Assembly: GCF_038502225.1 (NCBI RefSeq)
Contig: NC_091391.1
Span: 7,209,420 to 7,273,419, forward strand
DNA from: Cherax quadricarinatus
Taxonomy: Eukaryota; Arthropoda; Malacostraca; Decapoda; Parastacidae
Length of the DNA: 64,000 nucleotides
Direction: 5' to 3'
In this document: in pieces, positions 11,493 to 24,000 of the stretch
How the letters are laid out: each line of letters begins with the position of its first letter
How positions within the stretch are numbered: position 1 is the first letter of the stretch
Notes under the pieces: generated by a model
Databases searched by the model: none
What the model saw: the letters and a program-made list of their open reading frames with translations, nothing else
Told to the model about the DNA's origin: nothing
Program-made: the position numbers and the translations under genes

Positions 11493-11611
11493 CGGCTAAG
11501 CAGCCCCCTACATTGGGTGTGCTGACGTCACACAGGGTACTGCCAGGTAACAACCTAGCAGCACCCAAGTGGTCAGTCAACCACCTCCCTTTATTGTTTG
11601 TTTCTGGGTTT
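11493..11611. other. Unique spacer with a CRE-like palindrome
   Basis: Non-repetitive sequence between two satellites, with TGACGTCA at 11523-11530. A single such site is weak evidence for regulation. Confidence 0.25.
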
Positions 11612-14600
11612 GCAACAGTGGGTCTTCTCTCATACTGTAGATGGTGGGTCTTCTCTCATACTGTAGATGGTGGGTCTTCTCTCATACTGTAGATGGTGGG
11701 TCTTCTCTCATACTGTAGATGGTGGGTCTTCTCTCATACTGTAGATGGTGGGCCTTCTCTCATACTGTAGATGGTGGGTCTTCTCTCATACTGCAGATGG
11801 TGGGTCTTCTCTCATACTGTAGATGGTGGGTCTTCTCTCATACTGTAGATGGTGGGTCTTCTCTCATTCTGTAGATGGTGGGTCTTCTCTCATACTGTAG
11901 ATGGTGGGTCTTCTCTCATTCTGTAGATGGTGGGTCTTCTCTCATTCTGTAGATGGTGGGTCTTCTCTCATACTGTAGATGGTGGGTCTTCTCTCATACT
12001 GTAGATGGTGGGTCTTCTCTCATACTGTAGATGGTGGGTCTTCTCTCATTCTGCAGATGGTGGGTCTTCTCTCATTCTGTAGATGGTGGGTCTTCTCTCA
12101 TTCTGTAGATGGTGGGTCTTCTCTCATACTGTAGATGGTGGGTCGTCTCTCATACTGTAGATGGTGGGTCTTCTCATTCTGTAGATGGTGGGTCTTCTCT
12201 CATACTGTAGATGGTGGGCCTTCTCTCATTTTGTAGATGGTGGGTCTTCTCTCATTCTGTAGATGGTGGGTCTTCTCTCATTCTGTAGATGGTGGGTCTT
12301 CTCTCATACTGTAGATGGTGGGTCTTCTCTCATACTGTAGATGGTGGGTGTTCTCTCATTCTGTAGATGGTGGGTCTTCTCTCATACTGTAGATGGTGGG
12401 TCTTCTCTCACTCTGTAGATGGTGGCCTCTCATGCTGTAGATGGTGGGTCTTCTCTCACTCTGTAGATGGTTGGTCTTCTCTCATACTGTAGATGGTGGG
12501 TCTTCTCTCATACTGTAGATGGTAGGTAAGACACATAAGCAACAGTTAGGCCTAACTGCTGCTTATGTGTCTTACCTACCAACCTGTCGGTATTGTATAC
12601 CATTTTGATGTTCATACTGTAGATGGTGGGTCTTCTCTCACTCTGTAGATGGTGGTCTCTCATGCTGTAGATGGTGGGTCTTCTCTCACACTGTAGATGG
12701 TGGGTCTTCTCTCATACTGTAGATGGTGGATCTTCTCTCATACTGTAGATGGTGGGTCTTCTCTCATACTGTAGATGGTGGGTCTTCTCTCATTCTGTAG
12801 ATGGTGGGTCTTCTCTCATACTGTAGATGGTGGGTTTTCTCTCATTCTGTAGATGGTGGGTCTTCTCTCATACTGTAGATGGTGGGTCTTCTCTCATACT
12901 GTAGATGGTGGGTCTTCTCTCATTCTGTAGATGGTGGGTCTTCTCTCATACTGTAGATGGTGGGTCTTCTCTCATTCTGTAGATGGTGGGTCTTCTCTCA
13001 TACTGTAGATGGTGGGTCTTCTCTCATTCTGTAGATGGTGGGTCTTCTCTCATACTGTAGATGGTGGGTCTTCTCTCATACTGTAGATGGTGGGTCTTCT
13101 CTCATACTGTAGATGGTGGGTCTTCTCTCATTCTGTAGATGGTGGGTCTTCTCTCATACTGTAGATGGTGGGTCTTCTCTCATACTGTAGATGGTGGGTC
13201 TTCTCTCATACTGTAGATGGTGGGTCTTCTCTCATACTGTAGATGGTGGGTCTTCTCTCATACTGTAGATGGTGGGTCTTCTCTCATACTGTAGATGGTG
13301 AGTCTTCTCTCATACTGTAGATGGTGGGTCTTCTCTCATACTGTAGATGGTGGGTCTTCTCTCATACTGTAGATGGTGGGACTTCTCTCATACTGTAGAT
13401 GGTGGGTCTTCTCTCATACTGTAGATGGTGGGTCTTCTCTCATACTGTAGATGGTGGGTCTTCTCTCATACTGTAGATGGTGGGTCTTCTCTCATACTGT
13501 AGATGGTGGGTCTTCTCTCATACTGTAGATGGTGAGTCTTCTCTCATACTGTAGATGGTGGGTCTTCTCTCATTCTGTAGATGGTGGGTCTTCTCTCATA
13601 CTGTAGATGGTGGGTCTTCTCTCATACTGTAGATGGTGAGTCTTCTCTCATACTGTAGATGGTGGGTCTTCTCTCATACTGTAGATGGTGGGTCTTCTCT
13701 CATACTGTAGATGGTGGGACTTAGATGGTGGGTCTCTCATACTGTAGATGGTGGGTCTTCTCTCATTCTGTAGATGGTGGGTCTTCTCTCATACTGTAGA
13801 TGGTGGGTCTTCTCTCATACTGTAGATGGTGGGTCTTCTCTCATACTGTAGATGGTGGGTCTTCTCTCATTCTGTAGATGGTGGGTCTTCTCTCATACTG
13901 TAGATGGTGGGTCTTCTCTCATTCTGTAGATGGTGGGTCTTCTCTCATACTGTAGATGGTGGGTCTTCTCTCATACTGTAGATGGTGGGTCTTCTCTCAT
14001 ACTGTAGATGGTGGGTCTTCTCTCATACTGTAGATGGTGGGTCTTCTCTCATACTGTAGATGGTGGGTCTTCTCTCATACTGTAGATGGTGGGTCTTCTC
14101 TCATACTGTAGATGGTGGGTCTTCTCTCATACTGTAGATGGTGGGTCTTCTCTCATACTGTAGATGGTGAGTCTTCTCTCATACTGTAGATGGTGGGTCT
14201 TCTCTCATACTGTAGATGGTGGGTCTTCTCTCATACTGTAGATGGTGGGACTTCTCTCATACTGTAGATGGTGGGTCTTCTCTCATACTGTAGATGGTGG
14301 GTCTTCTCTCATACTGTAGATGGTGGGTCTTCTCTCATACTGTAGATGGTGGGTCTTCTCTCATACTGTAGATGGTGGGTCTTCTCTCATACTGTAGATG
14401 GTGAGTCTTCTCTCATACTGTAGATGGTGGGTCTTCTCTCATTCTGTAGATGGTGGGTCTTCTCTCATACTGTAGATGGTGGGTCTTCTCTCATACTGTA
14501 GATGGTGAGTCTTCTCTCATACTGTAGATGGTGGGTCTTCTCTCATACTGTAGATGGTGGGTCTTCTCTCATACTGTAGATGGTGGGTCTTCTCTCATAC

Positions 14601-14869
14601 TGTAGATGGTGGGTCTTCTCTCATACTGTAGATGGTGGGTCTTCTCTCATACTGTAGATGGTGGGTCTTCTCTCATACTGTAGATGGTGAGTCTTCTCTC
14701 ATACTGTAGATGGTGGGTCTTCTCTCATACTGTAGATGGTGGGTCTTCTCTCATACTGTAGATGGTGGGACTTCTCTCATACTGTAGATGGTGGGTCTTC
14801 TCTCATACTGTAGATGGTGGGTCTTCTCTCATACTGTAGATGGTGGGTCTTCTCTCATTCTGTAGATGG
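11612..14869. repeat. 26-bp minisatellite, about 125 copies
   Basis: Unit begins ATGGTGGGTCTTCTC and ends TCATACTGTAG; the main variants are A/T in CATACTG/CATTCTG and GGGTCTT/GAGTCTT. The 3.26-kb array is interrupted by a palindromic insert at about 12521-12615. Variant blocks recur in the same order (for example near 13300-13700 and 14160-14560), suggesting large-scale duplication within the array. It ends 69 bases before an exon. Confidence 0.98.
12521..12580. repeat. 60-bp palindrome inside the minisatellite
   Basis: Two 30-bp arms with no spacer, 29 of 30 pairs matching, centred on AGG/CCT at 12550/12551. The arm (GACACATAAGCAACAGTTAG) resembles the Penelope-type terminus near 52805-52835. 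It looks like two such ends joined head to head. Confidence 0.9.
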
Positions 14870-14938
14870 TAGATCATCTCTAACTTTGCTGTACATTATC
14901 TTCTGTCCACACTTATCTAGCCTCTCTCTCTTATCCAG

Positions 14939-15050
14939 GTGAAGAAATTCATGATGGGCACTGAGGAATTGAAGGATGAGAATAAGGCCCTGCAATCCAT
15001 GGAGGATATTTTACCTGCACCAGGGACAGAGCAAGCTACTGTCATGTCAG
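14939..15050 (+). CDS. OGFOD1: OGFOD1-like coding exon 1 (first exon identified)
   Basis: The exon follows a pyrimidine tract and CCAG at 14935-14938 and ends before GTGAGT at 15051. It reads [16 protein letters not shown] and onward for 37 codons and ends in phase 1, which fits exon 2. The peptide is acidic and low-complexity and has no recognisable domain. Two in-frame ATGs (14951 and 14954) could start translation. Alternatively this is an internal exon and the start lies upstream, because the frame is open through the acceptor. The exon begins only 69 bases after the end of a 3.2-kb minisatellite. It is assigned to this gene by phase and position, not by homology. Confidence 0.6.
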
Positions 15051-18000
15051 GTGAGTCTGTCTTGTATAATTCCCCATTATGTGTTCCTTCTGTTTTAGAA
15101 ATGCATATAAGCAAACACTGGATCATATTTATTAGTTAACATTTTGGTCCCTGGACCTTGATCACTTCTAAAGTACAGATGTTAAAAAGACAGTACAGGA
15201 GGCCCTCCACATTTGTGAGGGACGGGGATCAAGAGCCTCATGAATCTTGAAAATTTGCGAATTTTTGGTTTTATCTGGAGTTTATCTGGAGAGAGTTCCG
15301 GGGGTCAACGCCCCCGCGGCCCGGTCTGTGACCAGGCCTCCTTAGGTCAGTGTCCCAGGATGCGACCCACACCAGTCGACTAACACCCAGGTACCCATTT
15401 TACTGATGGGGAACATAGACAACAGGTGGAAAGAAACACGTCCAATGTTTCTACTCTGGCTGGGAATCGAACCCAGGCCCTCACCGTGTGAAGCGAGAGC
15501 GTTAACCACCAGGCCACCAGAGCCTGTTACAGGGAAATATAATAATGTTGTTCTGTAACGTACTGTAGCGTTCTCCTCCTTGGCGATGAAGGTCCTGGCA
15601 GGCATCTTCTTCCAATCCAGGGCTGTTTCATCAATATTCCACACCTGCTCAGGCCTGTATCCCTTCTCATCGATGATATTTTTCGAAGCACCAGGGGCTG
15701 CAGCTGCCGAAACATGATCTGCCGAACCTGATTCCCCGCTCATCTTCAGGTTGTTCATTGAGAACCGTCTCTTAAATTTATCAAACCATCCTTTACTTGC
15801 TAGGAAGTCAGGATGGGTGATGGTAGGACTTAATGGTTCTTCACCGGTGCAGAACCCACGTTTGTTTGGTAAATATGATTGGGCGGCTGGGCATTCGCGA
15901 ATGTTCGAAGCTCGCAAAAGTGGAACTCATGAAAGTGGAGGGCTAGCTGTATATATAGGCAGACAGTTTTCTAATAAATATGTCCTAGTGTTTGATTGCG
16001 TGTCTTTCTAGACCAACTTGTTGGTATCTATTACCCAAGTTTATATCATGTTCCTTCTGTACCTCTCGAGGTTGGGTCACCTTGAGATGTTGTGGAGAGG
16101 AGGTTTTTGTGGATTTTGGCTTGAGTGATTAATGTTGCTCAAGTGCAGTTGTGTGTTTTCATGTAACTTTAATGCCGAAATGGGAAATCATAGTCCAATA
16201 ATTATTTATAAGCACATACTGTAAGCCTAACTGGGCTTACTGTATGTAAATAACCAAAAAAGGCACAATACCGTGACTGGAACGATACACAAGTAACCTG
16301 CACATAGAAGAGAGGGGCTTGCGATGATGTTTTGGTCCGACTTGGACCATTTACAATGTCACACTAACGAGAAATAGAGCAGGACGGGTATATATAGGCA
16401 GGAAGAGGTAGTGGTGGTGGTAGTAGTAGTAGTAGTGGCGGAGATGGAAGGAAGTAGTAATGGGGAAGTAAGGAGGAGGAGCCAGTCAAATACAAAGAAA
16501 GGGGAGCACTGCCAGGGAGCTAGGTGCCCACAGAGGGAGAGCAAGAACACAGAGGTGGGGGGAGGGGAAATAATGAAATAAATAATGAAGGAACAGAAAC
16601 ACAAGAATGAAGAAAGAAAGAAAAGTCAGAATACAAAAAAGGAAAGAGGAAAGGTGAAGAGGGAGAAGAAGAAAAAAGGAGGACTCAGGTTAAGTCACGG
16701 GTGTTGTGAAGTTTGGAGCATTTTACAGTGTAGTGGGAGAGGAAGGCATCTACAGAGACGAAGCCAGGACTAAGATTCATACAAGGAAAGTTGTGTATTA
16801 GAGAGGATTCAACAAGACGGTGACTGTTAAAGTTGGAAGTAGGGAAGACAGTTTTAGCAGAAGACCAGTCTATAGGATGGCTGTGATCTCTGACGTGACA
16901 GAAAAGAGCATTGTTAGTGTCGGCAAGCCTAACACTATTTTTGTGCTCCCTAAGTCTGTCAGAAAGAGATCGGCCAGTTTCTCCAAAGTATTGAAGAGGC
17001 TAGGAGGAGCAAGAAATAGAGTAGACACTAGGAACATCTGTAGAGGGAGGAGAGGTATGAACGAGATTAGTGCGAAGAGTGTTAGTCTGGCGGAAAGTAA
17101 GCTTGATGTCTAAGGGACGGAGAGAATTGTTGAGATTAGAAAGACCGGAAATGTAGGGAAGGCAGAGGACAGAAGAGTTCCCAGGAGTAGAGAGTTTGGG
17201 AGAGAAGAAATTACGTTTAGCACGTGAGAGGGCAGAGTCTATGAAATGGGAAGGGTAGCCAAGACGGGAAAACGAATTATGAAGAGTGGAAATATCTGCT
17301 GGAAGGAACTGAGGATCACAGATGCGGAGGGCACGGAGAAAGAGGGAGATAAGAACACTTTTCCTGACTGGGGAAGCATAACAGGAAAAGTAGTGAATGT
17401 ACATGCCACTGTGCATAGGTTTACGATAAACGGAAAAGGCAAAAACCTGTATCTGAGTGGTGGACATGAACATCAAGGAAAGGAAGCAAGGAATTAGATT
17501 CCCATTCAGCTTTAAACTTAATGGAAGGGGCAAGATTATTAAGAGCATCAAGAAAAGGTTGGAAGAGACTTGAGTCATGAGGCCACAGAGCAAAGATGTC
17601 ATCAACATAGCGGAGCCAGAGTGAAGGGCGCACATCGATGGTAGGAAGAAGAACAGTCTGGAAGTATTCCATGTAAAGATTAGCAAGGGCACTTATGTAC
17701 TTAGGTACTTATAAATTATTTACTAATACATAAAGTAAGGCATATGTAGTTTTGAGATGCAATATTACAGATGTATATGTAACCAAGAGTGAGACAAGTG
17801 TGTGGAGTACTCAGTTTATGGTGGTCAGTTTCTTAACAATAGTTTGTGAATCAGTGAGTAAAACTGTGTTAAACAGATCATATTTCCCCATCTCTGTTGT
17901 TTTTGTTTTCCATCCCTTCTTTCATGCCTCCTCTTCATTTTGTCTTTTTTTATATACATGCAGATAACCCATACATAGGAAACTGAAACTTAATCAACAT

Positions 18001-21000
18001 TTTGTCTGACTTGGACCATTCGCTATGACTAGTCAGTGGTCCAATTCGGACCGAAATACGTATTGTCATAAGTTTGTCTCTCATATACGGGGTATTTGTG
18101 TATTATTCTACTCATGGTATTGTCTTTTTATTCTTTGTCTTTTTCTTTCTTTTTGCCCTCTCACTCCCACACACTCCCTATCCTCACTACTATTTCTCCA
18201 TGTTCATTTTTCTCCTTGCATCTCCTCTCCTTAGAAAATTGCTCTTCTGTCCTCCCTTTACTCTTATTCCCTCCTCTTATTAGGCCTCTTACATTATAAC
18301 CATTATATTTTTTTATTATTAACACATCAGCCATTTCTCACCAAGGCAGGGTGGCCCATAAAAGAAAAACTTTCACCTTCATTCACTTCATCACTGTCTT
18401 GCCAGAGGTGCACTTACACTACAGTTTTTAAACTGCAACATTAACACCCCTCCTTCAGAGTGCAGACACTGTACTTCCCATCTCCAGGACTCTAGTTCGG
18501 CCTGCCGGTTTCCCTGAATCCCTTTATAAATGTTACTTTGCTCACACTCCAACAGCACGTCAAGTACTGAAAACCATTTGTCTCCATTTGCTCCTATCTA
18601 ACATGCTCACGCATGCTTCCTGGAAGTCCAAGCCCCCTGCATATAAAACCTCCTTTACCCCCTCCCTCTAACATTTCCTAGGTCGACCTCTACCCTGCCT
18701 TCCCTCCACTACAAATTTATACACTCTCAAAGTCATTCTATTTTGTTCCATCTGCTCTTCATGTTTGAACCACCTCAACAACCTCTCCTCAACCCTCTGG
18801 ATAATAGTTTTGGTAATCCTGCACCTCCTAATTTCCAAACTATGAATTCTCTGCATTATATTGACACCACACATTGCCCTCAGACATAACATCTCCACTG
18901 CCTCCTGCCCTCTTGTTGCAACATTCACCACCTATGCTTCACACCCATATAAGAGTGTTGGTATAACTATACCCTCATACATTCCCCTCTTTGCTTCCAT
19001 GGACAAAGTTCTTTGTCTCCACAGACTCCTCAGTGTGCCACTCACCTTTTTCCCCTCGTCAATTCTGTGATTCACCTCATGTTTCATAGACCCATCTGCT
19101 GACACTTCCACTCCTAAATATCTGAATACATTCACCTCCTGTATTCTCTCTCCCTCCAATCTGATATCCAATCTTTTGTTACCTAATTTTTTTGTTGTCC
19201 TCATCACCTTACTGTTTCCTGTGTTCACTTTTAATTTTCTTCTTTTACATACCCTACCAAACTCATCCACCAACCTCTGCAACTTCTCTTCAGAATCTGC
19301 CAAAAGTACAGTGTCAAACCTCTTGCCAACACCCAAGCATTCACTTCTCTTACAACCCCATCTATAAATATGTTGAAGAGCCATGATGACATCACACATC
19401 CCTGTCTAAGGCCTACTTTTATTGGGAAATAATCTCCCTCTCTCCTACACACACTAACCTGAACCTCACTATCGCCATAAAAACTTTTCACCGTTTTTTA
19501 TAACTTACCTCCTATTCCATGCATTTGCAACATCTGCCACATTGCCCCTCTATCCACCCTGTCATATGCCTTTTCCAAATCCATAAATGCCATAAAACCC
19601 TCTTTACCCTTATCTAAATACTCTTTACCTATGCCTGTAAACACTTGGTTTACACACCCCGTACCCTTCCTAAAGCCTTCTTGTTCATCTGCTATCCTAC
19701 TTTCTGTCTTACTCTTAATTCTTTCAGTTATAACTCTACCATACACTTTACCAGGTATACTTAACAGACTTCTTCCCCTATAATTTTTGCATTCTCTTTT
19801 GTCCCCTTTGCCTTTATACAAAGGAACTATGCATGCTCTCTGCCAATCCCTAGGTACTTACACTCTTCCATACATTTATTAAATAAAAGCACCAATCATT
19901 CCAGAACTATATCTCCACTTGTTTTTAACATTTCTATCTATATCCCATCAATCCCAGCTTCTTTACCACCCCTTTCATTCTACCCACCGCTGCACAAACT
20001 TCCACCACACTCACAACTCGCTCCTCCTCACTCCTACAAGATATTATTCCTCCTTGCCCTATACATGAAATCACAGCTTCCCATATTTTATTTAAAAGTT
20101 TACCATATTTTAGCCATTCATAGTAATGTTGATTTTACTGTGACAGATTCTACTGTCACTGCAGCCAAGGTTTGCAGCGGCCATACTCATTGACAACACA
20201 GTGAACATAAAACTGATATACAATGTAATAAAGGTAAATACATAAGAACATAAGAATGGAGAAACACTGCAGAAGGCCTACTGGCCCATGCAAGGCAGGT
20301 CCTTATCAAAACGACCTCTGCCTTAAGCTCCCAAGAAATAACTCCCGTACCCAATGACACCAATCAAACCCAGCTCCTCCCACTCATATATTTGTCAAGT
20401 CTCTTCTTAAAGCTACCCAAGGTCCTAGCCTCTATCACATAAGAACATAAGAATGGAGGAACACTGCAGAAGGCCTACTGGCCCAAAATACCTTACAGGC
20501 AGTCCCCACTTATACAGCAGGTTAGATTCCAGGCTACTGCTGTAAAGCAGAAATCACTGTAAAGTGAAACAGTGTTTTTTTTACTGTCAAATACATATAA
20601 AAACCTGATAACATGTTTATACTATCATACATTTAATGAGCAATATAGCTAGTCCTAAACAATGGATATACAGTACAGACATTATTTACCTTAAAATATT
20701 TGTGTCCTTAGCTTATAGTGAGTGAGTGGTGAGTATATTTATTGTAGGAAGTGTGAATAAATGATTAATGGGTATAATTGAAAACTGCTGTATTAGCAAA
20801 ATGCTGTAAAGTGGAGCCTGCCTGTATTCACAAAACATCCATCCAAAATAAAACACACAAAATATACACATTACAGTGCTGTTAACTAGTCATTACACTG
20901 CTTGTCAACTTGTTTTGGAAACATGACAAATAATAATTTCATCTTACAGAAATAAAGACAGAGGAATCTACAGTGTCAGAGAGCTTGGCAGAGAAATCTG

Positions 21001-24000
21001 CTGCATCAGAGTGCATCCCGCTTCAGGCCGAAGCTGTAAAGGTAGATTCCGCTTCACCAAATGTAGCTCGAAAAATTAAGAAAGCAAGACGTAAGAGGAA
21101 GAAGAACAGGCAACTCTCGCAAGATAAAAATGACGCTAAGGTTGAAGTGAATGGAGATGACTGCAAGATGGTATTATCTGACTTGGGTAACACAAGTGGG
21201 ATTAGTGCAATCACCTCAACTGCAGAAACTGTTAATGAAGGAGAACAAAATTCAATAAAGACTAGTAGCCAACAAAGAAAGAAAAAAAAAAGGAAAAATA
21301 GAAAAAATAAATCCATGGCATCTCAAGACAAAGGAGTTGAGGTGCAGATTGTGAATGCACTCAATTCAGATTTAATTAGTATTAGTCCAAAAGTTCCAAA
21401 TGATAATGAAGGGAATTTAAGTTCAACTAGTGTTCATGGTATTGGTATTAATGATAATTGTGAGAATGCAGTAGCCTCAGTAGGTATTATAGATGGGAAT
21501 AATGCAGTAAGCTTCTCATCAGTAGCTAATACAGAAAGTTCAGCTAAGTCAGTCAATGCAGAAAGGAGAAAAAGACGAAGGAGAAATAGAAAACTTAAAC
21601 TACTGGCTTCTCAGGCCTCTGGGGAGACTGATTTGCAATCTACAATTGATAGCAATTGCAGTGTGATTAATTTAAATGTAAGTGCAGAGCCCAATAACAA
21701 TGAAGGTTCTTTGAGTGTGAACAAGGTAGAAGGTAGTGGACCACAGGAGAAAACACACTCCCAAAAGAGGAGAAGAAAGAGAAAGGCAAATAATATAGTT
21801 TCTGTTGGGGCTGCTGATGCTGCGGATGCCATAAAAGATAGTACAGAAAATAATGACCATAATATAAAAAAAATGAAACTATCACCAGTGGGAGAAGATG
21901 GTAATTCCTCTCTACTAACTGTCGAAGGAAGTACACCCAATCAGCAGAACAAAAACAAAAGAAACAGGAATAGGAATAGAAGAGCTAAAAAGAGACTCAA
22001 GGCAAAACTCCAAAAAAATGCAGATTTGTTAGCTGCTTCACAGGGAAATAAAGAAGAGAATGGCAGCAATTTTAATAGCAGAGTGAAAGTAGATGAAGAA
22101 AATGATGGAATTATTGCTGATGCTATCAATACTTCCCCTCAACCTCAACAACAAGATAATAACCAGGCAAATAAAAGGAAAAAAAGACGAAACAGAAAGA
22201 GAAATAAAAGGCCTGTGACACAAGAGCAGTCTAAGGATCCTTTGGATGATGCAACTAATCAGCCTCAGTCAGTTGATAATTCCCAACCATTTGAAGATTA
22301 TGGCAGGACAAGTTGCAAGAAAATTAAAACCGATGACCGTGCAACCACAAGCTTCACCGGTGCAATACCATCTATAACTATGGAGCTCAATGCTTTATAT
22401 TATAGCCAAGCCCAAAAAAATGAAATAAGGGAACAATGGGGTCAAATTAAGGAAGACGACATGGATAAAGGTAAATATTTTTAATGCTTTATTATTTTGT
22501 AAATTATTGTTATTAGGTATCATAATAAAATTACATTAGATTTTGTACTGTTTTTCTCAGAGTGGAAAATGGGTTACTGAAATGATACACTGTACAGCAG
22601 TAATGTACAGGGAACCATTGAGAATGATTAGGAGAGTGCACATAGAAAGTCCATGGTTATGCAGAGCATTTTGGGCAAGGTTAAGCCTAACTTAAGCCTA
22701 CAAGCACAGCCAGATTAAGATTTTGTAGGCTCCTGGGCTATAGATACTTTGAGGCCCCATGATATTTTCACAGAAAGGAGGTTAAAGAAATATAAAAAAT
22801 TCATTTTAACAATGCTAACTATAATTAAAACTCAAATGTTTGCTTTGTATAATTTCTTGGAAATAAATTTCTCCAGCTGGCAGAGGACCCTGAGCTGCAG
22901 CCATTAAAACCCATGCCTTAATCCAGCCCTGACTACAACAGCAGTAGACATACATGTATATAATGACATTAACCCGTAAACGGTCCAAGCAGATCTACGT
23001 TCACATGTGTACTGCTACAAAAGTAGATCTACGTTTTTTTTTTTACACATTTTCAAATGTAAAAAAACAAAAAGAAGATCTACTTTTTTTACATGCTTTC
23101 AAATGTTGAAAAAATATATATAAATGTTATGTATATTTTATTATCACACTGGCCGATTCCCACCAAGGCAGGGTGGCCCGAAAAAGAAAAACTTTCACCA
23201 TCATTCACTCCATCACTGTCTTGCCAGAAGGGTGCTTTACACTACAGTTTTTAAACTGCAACATTAACACCCCTCCTTCAGAGTGCAGGCACTGTACTTC
23301 CCATCTCCAGGACTCAAGTCCGGCCTGCCGGTTTCCCTGAATCCCTTCATAAATGTTACTTTGCTCACACTCCAACAGCACGTCAAGTATTAAAAACCAT
23401 TTGTCTCCATTCACTCCTATCAAACACGCTCACGCATGCCTGCTGGAAGTCCAAGCCCCTCGCACACAAAACGTCCTTTACCCCCTCCCTCCAACCCTTC
23501 CTAGGCCGACCCCTACCCCGCCTTCCTTCCACTACAGACTGATACACTCTTGAAGTCATTCTGTTTCGCTCCATTCTCTCTACATGTCCGAACCACCTCA
23601 ACAACCCTTCCTCAGCCCTCTGGACAACAGTTTTGGTAATCCCGCACCTCCTCCTAACTTCCAAACTACGAATTCTCTGCATTATATTCACACCACACAT
23701 TGCCCTCAGACATGACATCTCCACTGCCTCCAGCCTTCTCCTCGCTGCAACATTCATCACCCACGCTTCACACCCATATAAGAGCGTTGGTAAAACTATA
23801 CTCTCATACATTCCCCTCTTTGCCTCCAAGGACAAAGTTCTTTGTCTCCACAGACTCCTAAGTGCACCACTCACTCTTTTTCCCTCATCAATTCTATGAT
23901 TCACCTCATCCTTCATAGACCCATCCGCTGACACGTCCACTCCCAAATATCTGAATACATTCACCTCCTCCATACTCTCTCCCTCCAATCTGATATTCAA

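Noticed and set aside
11523..11530. CRE site as promoter evidence
   Set aside because: One 8-bp palindrome between satellites with no TATA, initiator or exon support is not enough.
11612..14869. CRISPR-like array
   Set aside because: Units are contiguous 26-bp repeats with no unique spacers, in a eukaryotic context.
15277..15525. tRNA-Val gene
   Set aside because: Has Pol III boxes but the cloverleaf is imperfect and the same body recurs at four sites, so it is a SINE.
16359..17113. Plus-strand ORFs over the Penelope-like region
   Set aside because: The minus strand carries the recognisable RT (YVDD) and endonuclease motifs.
23633..23899. 88-codon ORFs repeated at 135, 23633, 35402, 37152, 42997 and 49744
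   Set aside because: They are antisense shadows of the LINE reverse transcriptase C terminus and recur only because the LINE does.
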